Below are positions 46,724 through 56,700 of a stretch of 64,000 bases of DNA, one piece after another. The translations under genes were made by a program, and so were the position numbers. Source of the stretch: Brachionus manjavacas (taxonomy: Eukaryota; Rotifera; Eurotatoria; Ploima; Brachionidae). Every line of letters starts with the position of its first letter. The first letter of the stretch is position 1. The notes under the pieces were generated by a model. The model worked only from the letters and a program-made list of their open reading frames with translations, searched no databases and was not told where the DNA came from. The stretch spans positions 930,001-994,000 of the forward strand of contig JAHQIY010000016.1 in NCBI GenBank assembly GCA_019054805.1, in the 5' to 3' direction.

Positions 46724-46727
46724 TGTA

Positions 46728-46999
46728 TACTCTAAATTGTTATCAATTATAAATGCTAAGCCACCAGCAGCTCTACCTACTTTTGAGTCTCTTCTCGCTT
46801 TTTTAAATATAATTCTCTTTTTTAAAACATAAATTGCGTTCTCTAAATCAGTTGAATTTTCGGTCCATGTCTTTTGTAAACATACAACGTTGTATTGGAT
46901 CAAAGGCTGATTTAAAAAAATTTTGCTAAGTTCGCCAATATTTATTGACACTATTCTAAAGATTTGGTCACTGCTTTGCATTTGGTCTTGTATTGACAT
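46728..46999 (-). pseudogene. LINE endonuclease, N-terminal piece
   Basis: The frame reads FRIVSINIGELSKIFLNQ, then YNVVCLQKTWTE, then GGLAFIIDNNLEYT up to the Ginger-like insertion. It is the start of an apurinic-type endonuclease domain. The motif normally written LQETW is LQKTW here, so the metal-binding glutamate is replaced by lysine and the enzyme would be inactive. Across the inserted element the frame resumes on the other side (minus strand from 44405) as HKFYGHRIGKLKIGC. Confidence 0.75.
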
Positions 47000-47020
47000 G
47001 GCTGATAGAAAGTTTAGTTG

Positions 47021-47992
47021 CTACGTTATCTTATTTTGACTTTTCCCAAGGAGAATAGCCTTTATGGATTCTTGCTCGTCCAAGGTAGTCGTTTTAGTAT
47101 CATTCAATTTGAAGTCAATAGTTGTGATATCACGTTGTATCTTGCTGATGTCACTTTGGATTCTGTTTAAATCTCTTTGCACAATATTTACGTCATCTTG
47201 TAGATTATTTACATTACATTGTACCCTGTTTAGGTCATTCATGTTGTTTTGAGTGCTTTCCTTTACGTTGTTAAGATCCTGTCTGAAATTTTGCATTTCC
47301 GAGATTATTTTATCGACAAATTGTTCAAAACTTTTATCGTCAGCGTCAAACGGTAGCAATTCGGATAGCTGCCCTTGGTACTCTAAGTATCTCGTTTTTA
47401 TTTTTTATTTTGTCTTCCCCTAGTAGAATATCAATCGCGAATTTGTTAACTCGAATTTCTTATCTACAATCATTCTACATGTCTCGCTATTGCATTTATG
47501 TGGACCGCCGCAGTTGATGCACTTAGGCTTACAGTCAGATTTATGTTGAGCTTCACCACATTTTAGACAGCATGATTTACTTTTGCATTCTTTCTCTCGA
47601 TGATTTAGCTTACCGCATGTCTTGCAAACTCTTGTGTACATGATATTAGAGACTACTTCTTGATACTTCGAGGCGCTGTCTAAATAGATACCGCTTTTTA
47701 GTATGTTAATATAATCGATTATTGTGTTAGCTTGTGCTTTGTATTTTGAGTTCCTTCGTTTCTGACTGTCATTAACATCTCTTGTCTTTCAGTTTCCTCT
47801 AGTATTTTTCTGTGGTCTTTTATTGATGGGTATTTCGTTTTGGTGACTTTTTTTTCTTTTTTCTCATCTTCGTTTTCATTGTCAGCCTTAAGAGGTCTCC
47901 TTCTAGTGTAAGGTCTATTGGGTACTTGTGTCGTTTGTTTTATATTCGTTTTATTTTCTTGCGTGTCTTCCTCGGTTTCTCTAGCCTTCCTA
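47021..47992 (-). pseudogene. LINE ORF1 (gag-like) with CCHC zinc knuckles
   Basis: Read on the minus strand: a charged N-terminal part (RKARETEEDTQEN...), then about 47641-47480 three zinc-knuckle motifs, CKTCGKLNHREKEC, CLKCGEAQHKSDC and CINCGGPHKCNSETC. A coiled-coil stretch follows at 47359-47021 with repeating NLQDDVNIVQRDLNRIQSD heptads. The frame changes more than once between these parts, so it is not intact. ORF1 proteins of this kind bind the element's RNA. Confidence 0.75.
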
Positions 47993-48007
47993 ACCCTCCA
48001 AAATTAT

Positions 48008-48660
48008 ACTGATCTTCCTAAAATACAGGAGCCATTTTTTTTTTCAAACAAACTTTAGGGCTTAAAAAGTAAGATGCTAAACCACTTAATTAGAAATTTG
48101 ACTTGTGTCTATAGCAGTAAATAGCTAATTAAGTTATAAGCTTAGATTGAAAATTCATTTAAAAACTAAAAATCTTCAGATTTCAAATGCGCAGTACAGC
48201 AAAAGCACATTCGTTTTAAAGCCATTTTAAAATACAGAAAATTTATAAAGTCAAACAATTATACTTAAAAAAAGACAAAAAGGGCTTAAGGTTAATGTCT
48301 AAAATAATAAGATAAAAATAAAAAAGCAAACTTTTTCTTTCATTAGAAAAATATATTCTTGAAAGAATTTTTTTTCCAATTTGGTCAAAATAGGAATACA
48401 TTCTTCGTAAAAAAACTATAGAATACCATACTATAAAATAAAGCTCTTAAAATTTCTTTTTTGCTAAAATTTTTATTCATATAGGGACAAAAAAAAGGGG
48501 ACAAAAATCGATTAGAAATCCAGTAAGATTCTTTTGAAAAAAATTAGATATTTTTTAATATTTTAAATAAAAAATGCTGATCAAAAACGATATTGGAACT
48601 TAACCTAAGTAGTATTTGAATTTAATTTTAAGTGATTTTAATACTTTTTTTCCTAAATTA
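48008..48660. other. Intergenic, no supported gene
   Basis: AT-rich spacer to the right of the LINE target duplication, with no open frame or clear repeat. Confidence 0.5.
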
Positions 48661-48756
48661 AAATTTAAGATAAAAAAATGTTGATCAGCTCATTGATTTT
48701 ATCAGGAAAAAAAATGGTCCATGGTAAGCTAGTCGGCATTCTTAAGCAATCGCTTG

Positions 48757-49034
48757 CTACATTCTTTTTCCTATTCTTTTCGATGATTTTCGCTTCAGAT
48801 AGTTGATGGTGGAAATGAAGTCTTGTTGTTTGGACCACTTCTTCACCTATTAATAAAATTGAACAAAGACACTTTTTCTGATTTCTAAAAAGACAATTAA
48901 AAATTTTCGGAGAGGTACTTGTTAGAGTTTTTTCAACAAAATTTTTGGTTTTCAAAAATTACCGCTGGATGGGATTCTTTTTGGCCTTTGATACCAAAAT
49001 TTCCTTGGATTAAAGTCGGATTTGGCTTTTTCAT
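48757..49034 (-). CDS. Possible small basic protein, two exons
   Basis: An ATG at 49032-49034 opens a 24-codon exon (MKKPNPTLIQGNFGIKGQ...HPA) ending at a GTAATT donor. An in-phase TAATAG acceptor leads to a 30-codon second exon (VKKWSKQQDFISTINYLK...RM). The 53-residue product is Lys-rich with no signal or membrane span. The intron (116 nt) is longer than usual here. The frame also stays open through part of the putative intron, so the model is uncertain. It lies ~70 bp downstream of a TATA-like palindrome. Not recognised as any family. Confidence 0.25.
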
Positions 49035-49105
49035 GTTTAATTATTTTTTTAAAATTTATTAGGAAATTTTTAAGTTTGAGTTAAATGGATGGCACCAGAT
49101 CGGCT

Positions 49106-49113
49106 TATATAAA
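49106..49113. promoter_or_regulatory. TATA box-like sequence between two divergent small frames
   Basis: TATATAAA, symmetrical enough to read as TATATAAG-like on the minus strand. It lies 72 bp before the minus-strand ATG at 49034 and ~150 bp before the plus-strand frame at 49257. Its GC-richer left flank stands out from the spacer. Function is inferred from position only. Confidence 0.35.
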
Positions 49114-49127
49114 CTCGTAGAGTCATT

Positions 49128-49481
49128 AATGCATTCAAATATTAATATTTTTTAAACATATCTGATCAGATCAAAGAAACTTGTGACTTTTTCAAGTCCT
49201 GTTCATTCAAAATAAAACAAAAATTCTAAATAAAATACTTTTTATGAATTAATCGTTTGAAATTACTTTTCTTATTTTTGATAAGCCTGCAAACACTGGA
49301 AATATATTCTGTTGGTTCTTATACAGATTTGTGCAAGCATCTAGGAGCAAATTGGCAGAGAAGAATTATGAAAACCAGCCAAAAAATAGAGAACATAAAC
49401 GACACGACCATCAAGTGGGATAGCCTTAAAATTACGAAACTGGTCAGATATGTTTAAAAAATATTAATATTTGAATGCATT
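49128..49481. repeat. 42-bp inverted repeat pair
   Basis: The left arm AATGCATTCAAATATTAATA...TGATCAG (49128-49169) and right arm CTGGTCAGATATG...GAATGCATT (49440-49481) are reverse complements with one mismatch, 354 bp from end to end. No target duplication flanks them. The sequence is unrelated to the foldback family at 25 and 63 kb. Either a small transposon or the hairpin-forming ends of a transcript. Confidence 0.65.
49257..49457 (+). CDS. Possible small secreted peptide bounded by inverted repeats
   Basis: A 66-codon frame begins MKLLFLFLISLQTLEIYSVG, a clear signal-peptide pattern, and continues SYTDLCKHLGANWQRRIM, IENINDTTIKWDSLKI and a stop after TKLVRYV. Two 42-bp arms (49128-49169 and 49440-49481) flank it as inverted repeats, and the coding end overlaps the right arm. 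Only one Cys is seen in the mature part. No family recognised. It could be a real secreted peptide or a chance frame in a small element. Confidence 0.35.
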   Translation: MKLLFLFLISLQTLEIYSVGSYTDLCKHLGANWQRRIMKTSQKIENINDTTIKWDSLKITKLVRYV

Positions 49482-50554
49482 GGAAAAGATCGAGCTAGTA
49501 AGAATTCTGGCAAGAATGTTAAATAGTTCTGATTGAAGGCCGGTGTGGGTGAGTCGACTGTATTATGTCAATAGATGGCATCCAACGTTAAATCCAGGTA
49601 TGACAACCATGGATAAGATCTAAAAATATCAACTACAAAAAGTATAAAAATTCAAAATATCAAATTTTTTAAATAAATTTAAAAAAAATATGTTTAAAAA
49701 AAATATGTTTAAAAAAAATCCGCCATATAACACTCAAGATTCCACTTTGAAATATTTATGACACGAAAAGTCTAAAAGACTTCTTTTTAACATTAAATGA
49801 AAACAAATAACTATTTTGGTAATTTTAACTTTTTATAGTTTATTTTTTTTGTTATTAATAAATTAATTCAAACAGTTTAAAAAAATGCTAAATCTAAGGT
49901 AAAAACAGATAAAACAAAATAATAACCTAAAGGACCTCTAAATTTTTAAAACGTGTATTTAATTAAAATTAAAACAAAGAGTTTAATAGCTACTTTTTTA
50001 TCTTTTATTGTGCAATTATATATTATTATGAATATAAAATTAATTAAATAATTAAATAAAATATTTTAAAAATTACTGAATCTAAGAAAAAAATTGTTAA
50101 ATAACATTCCAAAATTTTTGACCAGTTTAAACATTAAAACATTTTTTTTCCCTCATAGTTATTAATTAAATTAACTTTTTTAGAAATAAAATTAAAAAAT
50201 AGAAATAAATTGAAAAATAATTAATATAAATGATAATTTATAATAAATATAAGTAAAATAATATTAAAAATTATTTTATAGAATTTTGGCTCACTTTATT
50301 TTATTTTACTACTGATAGTGGAAAAAAAATTGAAAAATTCCCGGTATCAATCTATTAAAACTGTTGTAAAGAAAACAAAGTTATAAAAAATTAAAGACAC
50401 TAACTGAAGCATTGATTCAAAATGAATTGCTTGAAAATATTTTATGAAATTATAATAAATAAATAAAAATAAAGAGTAATTTTAACAAATATATAGAAAA
50501 AAGATTATTTTTTTCTAAACACAGCAAATTGTTTTAAAAAAACGACACAGAAAA
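49482..50554. other. Intergenic, no supported gene
   Basis: AT-rich spacer. A short tandem A-rich 'tatgtttaaaaaaaa' duplication occurs at ~49687-49718. The final ~100 bp before 50555 probably contains the POLDIP3 promoter. Confidence 0.5.
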
Positions 50555-51601
50555 ATGGGCAAAAAACAAGAGGATTTGATACAATCAGGCCGGTTGAGCT
50601 TTGGTAAAACCAATCAGTTCGATGCTCGCCTAAAACTCAACCGGAAACAAAACGATGCCAGACAGTTTCTCAACCAAAAGCAAAAAAACGAGAAATTTCG
50701 TGCAGTAGTGACCAAGAATAATAAGTCCAATGATCAAATAGTCATAGTGACAGGACTTGGCAATGTTCGAAAAGACAGTTCAGGCATCAGAGTTATCAAA
50801 CCACCAAATCATCGTGTTATTACCAAAGGCTTAAACACTTTAATTACTGTAAATAACACCGATGTTAAAAAAAATGCCGAAGAAGACTTAAACATTGACA
50901 CCCCTCAATTACAACCCATCAAAATACAAATAGACAACGATTTGGTCCGAAGACGAAAGGAATCACCTCAAAAGGAAATTTTGATACGCAAAGGAACCCA
51001 CAGCTATGAAGATGAATCTATGGATTATGAGCCCGAGGAGAGAAGCATTAAATCCCGGCTATCTAGCTCAATAGGTCACGAAGCAAACGGGTTTAAACTT
51101 TATGTTTCAAACTTGCACCCCAAAGTGACAGAAGATGACATTTTGGAATTGTTCGGGGACATTGGTCCGATAAGGAGAGCAAGATTTATTGAAAGAGGAC
51201 AAGCTGAAGTAGTTTATTTAAAGCTAGAGCATGCTAAAGAAGCGATCAGGAAGTATGACCGAAACGAGCTTGATGGAAGACCAATGCGAATTGAATTCGC
51301 TGAGGGATTTGGTAAATATGCCATAAAAGACGATTCGAGAAAAACTGAATCTGAGTCACATGTCTGGAAAGATCCAGTGTCTCGATGGAAAAGTCCAGAG
51401 TTTAAAAATTCACTTTCGAATAGATTCAAATCAGTGAATTCGAACAAAAGTGACGAAGCGACTAGGTATAATTCGAGTGATAATAGGCGCTCAAGTGACA
51501 CCAAGAACAACAATTTTTCAGTTGATTCTTCAATTATACATCAAGTTTTGTTTAATAAAAAGTCAAATTCTAATCCGGTTACTTTTACTGTGAAATTGTG
51601 A
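50555..51601 (+). CDS. POLDIP3: POLDIP3/SKAR-type RRM protein
   Basis: A single 348-codon exon. The N-terminus has the DAR-repeat style of the family: FDARLKLNRKQNDARQFLNQ. The RRM begins GFKLYVSNLHPKVTEDDILE, with RARFIERGQAEVVYLKLEH and ELDGRPMRIEF. The C-terminus has the family ending VDSSIIHQVLF and a final TFTVKL, like the human VDPDTILKALF...EFKIKL. In mammals POLDIP3 binds polymerase delta, joins the exon-junction complex and links S6K1 to translation of spliced mRNAs; it is a TREX-associated export factor. The frame is intronless and slightly shorter than human (421 aa). Confidence 0.92.
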   Translation: MGKKQEDLIQSGRLSFGKTNQFDARLKLNRKQNDARQFLNQKQKNEKFRAVVTKNNKSNDQIVIVTGLGNVRKDSSGIRVIKPPNHRVITKGLNTLITVNNTDVKKNAEEDLNIDTPQLQPIKIQIDNDLVRRRKESPQKEILIRKGTHSYEDESMDYEPEERSIKSRLSSSIGHEANGFKLYVSNLHPKVTEDDILELFGDIGPIRRARFIERGQAEVVYLKLEHAKEAIRKYDRNELDGRPMRIEFAEGFGKYAIKDDSRKTESESHVWKDPVSRWKSPEFKNSLSNRFKSVNSNKSDEATRYNSSDNRRSSDTKNNNFSVDSSIIHQVLFNKKSNSNPVTFTVKL

Positions 51602-53742
51602 TGAATAGGCGGCATTTTTGGATTTTTGTAGATTTTCCAAAGACATACAATTGTGTGGTTGGCTTTGGCTCTAAGTTTTTTAGATTTTTTTAAATATGTT
51701 TTGGCATAAAGTTTGATTAAATTAGTCTGTTATTTTTTAACAAGAATTAAATAAAAAATTTTAAACCCTAAATTGAAAATTTTCTAATTTTTAATTATCC
51801 TATTTAGAAAATATAAAAGAGAAAAAAATCCTTCTTTAAATTTGAAAATTATTAAATTAATTCTTTTAAATTTTTTAATAATTTGATTAATACCCAAGCT
51901 GTGAAAAAATTGTAAAAGTTCACTAAAAGTAGAATAAACTTTTTTTTCTAATTATAATTTGATTTTTTTATAGAAAGAAATTTTAAATTTTTATCGATTT
52001 TTTTGAGAAAATTTAAAAAAGCTACTTTCAAAAATCAACTAGTATTGTTCAAGTTTTTTTAAGGAGGAATATTTTAAATACCACAAATGATCAAATCTTG
52101 ACAATAATTAAGCTATGAACTTTTTTTAAAGAAAATTTAGATTAAAGAAACATAAACGTCGCATCAAATCTCTTTTAAATTAACAAAATATAGATATCCT
52201 GAAGACTCTTTATTACTCAGACAGTAGCTTAGTCTTCCAATTTATTAATTTAAAAACAATCTACAAAATGAATTGGTAAGTCAAAACTTTTAACAAAATC
52301 ATGTCTAATAAAGAAAATTTTTGGCTGTTGGATCTTTGATATTTAATGATTTTTAATTTTGGCTTTTATTATAATGAGGGCTTTTTAAAAATTAGATAAT
52401 TGCGCGGGAAGCAAAATTTTTTTTCAAAAATAGAATTTAGATGATTGAAATTTTAAAATTAAAATTAAAAAATTATAATTAGTCGAATTTCAGTAATGAT
52501 TACTAAATTTAGAAAAAAATTACGAAAAATCATTATTTTTTCAAAATATTAATTTTAAATCTAAAATTTATTAAATAATAAAATAACTTTTTTTTTCGAC
52601 ACATAGTGTAAACAGTATTTTAACATTATCGTAAAATTTTAAAAAGATGGTGAATTTAATTTTTTATTTATAATCAAACCTAAAATTTCGCGTCGAATTA
52701 ATAAATCTAGCTTACTGAGGTCTATCTAAGAAATTCGAAATTCGGCTAAAATGGACAATTTTTTTTATTTTTTAAAATTTAAGAGTTATTTTTTAATTAT
52801 GCCCAATTAAAGGCTTAAGGGAATCTTTTATTGAGACTGTTTTTGTAGCTCATTTCTTTTGTTTGAATTTAGTTTAAAAAAACATCAAAAATTTAATCGT
52901 TGAAAAAATTAAATTTTTAATATAATTTTTTTCTTAAATTACAGAAGAAATTTTTATCTAGATTAATTTTATATTGAGACTCAATTAAATTCTCAATGAT
53001 CGCATTCAAACGAAAAATAACTTTAAAATCAAATCCATAATTTAAATTATAATACCATATAATTTACAGGAGATGAGATTTTTTTAATTCTCTCATAATA
53101 AAATCTGATTAGGGAAAAATGAAGAAGTCTTAAAATTTTTTCTAAATGCTCAATTAATTTCAATTCACAGATCAAAATCATCATTTTTGTCTAAAATTCA
53201 AAAATAAAAATAGCGATAATTTTAAAAATTGGACTTATTTGAACAGTCTATTGATTTGCCAAACTGCCAAGAAACTATTCTGATAGACAGAATGGTAGCA
53301 TAATTTGAACACAAACTTCGGGTCTTGAAAAATGTCTGAATTTTGTGTGTACTTGAAATTCAACAACAATAAGTTAATATAACGAAAAAAAAAAAACAAA
53401 AATTCAAGTTAGATACTTAAATATTTTATTTTTTAGTATTTTTATTATAATAATATAATGAAAATAAATTTCAAATTAAAATTAAAATAATAATTATTTA
53501 TTTAAAAATAAAATTTTAAATTAGTCGAAAAAATTAATTTTCAAAGCATTGAATCAAAACATTGGTGAGCATAGATAAAAGCAGTGGTGTTGGTTTTTGT
53601 ACCAAGAGCAAAATCGAGTTACCGGCCATTTAATTATTCAAAACCAACCGGTATTATTCGACATTAGACAGCCTGTTGGTAAATTTTATGACACAAAACT
53701 TTATGATCACAGTTTTTTTTTGCTGATTTGTTGCTAAATCAA
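51602..53742. other. Intergenic, no supported gene
   Basis: AT-rich with stops in all frames. The last 200 bp before 53743 are slightly GC-richer and probably contain the SUPT20H promoter and 5' UTR. No repeats found. Confidence 0.5.
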
Positions 53743-56700
53743 ATGTTTGACTCGTTTGAGGACGACGAATATGAGGAAAAAGCGAACCGAATCCACTCGA
53801 AAAAATTTAGCCAAATAGTTGAGTACGAGCCTGATGAACCAAACGACCAAGACAAATTGAGTCAACGAGAAAAACACATCCTCGAATCCGACAATAAATT
53901 AGTTTTCTACAATTCCAGCTCTGGCGACCAGTTGGCCAAAGTAAAATCGGCTTTTCTGCTTTTTTCAATTTAGTTGATAAAATTTTTGCTTTAGAAAAAA
54001 CTAGAAATGTATCTATACCGTCCGTCCAATGTTTTTTATTCAAATGCACCCACAACTTCAAGGTAACGCATTCAAAGCCCATTTAGCCTAATTTGTTTAG
54101 ATTTCTAATTAAGTCCAAGTCCACAAACGCTCAAACAACGACTCCTCCACTTGTACCTAGAAGAAAACCAAAGACAATTTAGTGAATCAAAAGTAAATTT
54201 TTTTTGACTATTTATTTAATTAAAATTTAGAAAAAAAATCATTTTTTTTAATTTGTTCCATTGCTTAATAGTATGTAAATTATTCGACCAACTTGCTCGA
54301 AAAACTTGTAAATCGTGAAAATTTGAATACTTTAGTATTAAATTTGTATGCTGAAAACGAGGGCTACTCGTTTGGTTTCAACCTCAAACTGAATAGTTAT
54401 TTTGATGATAAAATTAATTTGAACAAACTCGAAACCAAACTGGTATCCTATGAAGAAGCCGATCTATTTTTTTATATAAACACCGGTGAAATACCTCCGA
54501 TCCTAATCGATTTAGTCGATCATATGAACACAAACTTGTTCTACGATGGTTGCATTGTGCTAGAGATACGCGACTACCGGCGCAGGAGGCTGCTTTCAGC
54601 GCCCAATTCGATCAAATACGACCTAAACTTTGTCCTGCTGCAACCATCAGTGCAAACATTGCTGGCCGATATAAACAGTATGACAAAAAGCGGAAATTGC
54701 GTGTGGACCCAAGAGGATATATATGCGCTTGAGAGTCAGCTGTTGTTGGCCACATCTGCGCCACTCTGTCTTCAGCCAAGTCCACTAGTGTCAATCATCA
54801 AAAGCAAAATACTTTCTTACAAGTATAGATTAAGCAACCGGAACTTAATTAAAATGTGCTCTCGGCACTCGGAAATCAATCGCCTAAGAGCTCTTAGATG
54901 GCACGAGTACGATTTGCCGTATCCGTTTAGGATACTCAAGATACGGAAAAAATATTCACATCAAAATTCAAATTATTTGAGCAGTCAGTGCATCATAAAA
55001 AATGAGATTATTTCAAATGGTATTAGCAAAATAAGTAATGAGCAAAGTGGTAGTTCAGCGTCAAACATTGAAGATTCCAAGGTAGTTTGGTTTTATTTTT
55101 ATAATTTTTTAATTTTCAAAGTTTTTCATTAAATTATATGATTTAACTTTTTTCTTGATTCTCTAATATTTTAGAGAATAAGGTATTTTTATTAGTTTTG
55201 AGAAGAACAAGTTTTTAACATAATTTCACGATAAACAATTTATAAAATTCTCTATTTTTTTAATTAAAAGCTATTGATTTGAACACTAAACAGTATGACC
55301 AAAATTTTTGAACCTTTTTGAACCTTAAAAAAAAGGCTCTTGTTTTACATTTTAAATTATAAATGAAATGTGCCATTTAACATATTTTTTTCAGCATCAA
55401 TGATATTTTTAAATTTTGTAATCTAACTAAATTTGAATAAATAGATTATCTTTTGAGATTTAAAAAAATTAAAATACAAAATATTTTTATTTAAGCCCCA
55501 GATGTTAGTTACCAACTGAAGAAACAATTAAAAAAAATTTCTGCAGCTAATTAATCTAATAATGAATTTCAAAAGATGAAACTCAAGAGATAATAGAATA
55601 TATTTTCTTTTTTAAAATTGTTTCTTTTTAATTTAAAAAATTAATTTCTAAAAATCAAAAGGATTATTTATTAAAAATTATTCATTAAACGACAAAAAAC
55701 AAAACACTTATCATCGTCTACCAAATTACATATTTGACACCAAAGGATTAAAAAATAAAAAAAAGTGCTTTGAAGTTAAAAGCATTTAAAATCGTTGATA
55801 TTCAATTTTTAAAAATATATTTATTAACTGAGTACATTTTTTGTTAATTTTTGGTTTTGAAGAAGGCAAATTTTATTTTGAATTAAAATAAAAAATTAAC
55901 TATTAAGAACTGTTTTTCTGGATTTTAGATTGGGAAATTTTGCTGCAAATGGAAACTGTAGCTTGTTTTATGGTTATATAAAGAATGTTTCTGAAAATCT
56001 CTTTATTTATTTGGCAACATAAAAAAAAATATATTATAATGTATTTATTATTATTAAAAATATATTTTAATGTGCGAATTTTTTTGTCAGAATGTAAGGA
56101 TTCTGAATCAATACTAGTGTTTTTAAAGCAATTTAAAATTGGTTAAACATAAGATGCACTTGAGATTTATTTTGGTATTTGTGAACTAGCTTGTTTCTGA
56201 TGCTAAATGTTTTTATTTTTTTTTATCTGTGACGATCAAAGTTCTTTCAGATTAAGAAAAAAAAGTAAAGTAAAAATTTTTTAAATTAAAATGATGATTA
56301 AAATATAGAAAAAAATTAAAATAAATAAATTGCAAAGAGTGACAAGTTTAAATATAATTCATGTATGTCTAAATATTTGTATTAAACGATACACCGGCAA
56401 TAGGAACTACTCAATTATCGACTCGCTTTACCCTAATATTTTAAGGTAAATTAAGATTTTTGGTCAGGAAGCTACTTAGAGAGTTGCAGTCCTAATTGTC
56501 GTCATCTTCCACATCCCACCCCACCCAACCAACCTAGCCGAAGACTCCACTTCAAATACTATCAATATTTAATTTAATTGGTATCCTATTTAACAGCGTA
56601 ACTAATTAATATCATCACTAAAATTTTTTATAACTCATAATTAACTCTTTAAAAAAAAAAAAATTTTCTCTCAACAAATCAATAATGTCACCCCTAATTA

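Larger units (their letters stand above)
41764..48007 (-). mobile_element. 5'-truncated LINE with 15-bp target duplication, carrying two nested transposons
   Basis: The 15-bp sequence ACCCTCCAAAATTAT occurs exactly at 41764-41778 and 47993-48007, so these are target-site duplications. Between them a minus-strand non-LTR element reads 5' to 3' from 47992 to 41779: ORF1 with zinc knuckles, endonuclease, partial reverse transcriptase, a 3' UTR with two small hairpins, and an (AAT)n tail. Two DNA transposons interrupt its endonuclease gene (43628-44321 and 44410-46723). Excluding them the LINE is about 3.2 kb. The sequence begins inside ORF1, so it was 5'-truncated on insertion, and the reverse transcriptase is also internally deleted. 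Confidence 0.88.

Noticed and set aside
49128-49481. Assigning the 49-kb inverted repeat to the foldback family because its length is also 354 bp
   Set aside because: Its ends share no sequence with the family and there is no 8-bp duplication; equal length appears coincidental.
54612-54794. Overlapping small frames in SUPT20H exon 4
   Set aside because: Shadows of the conserved SPT20 reading frame.
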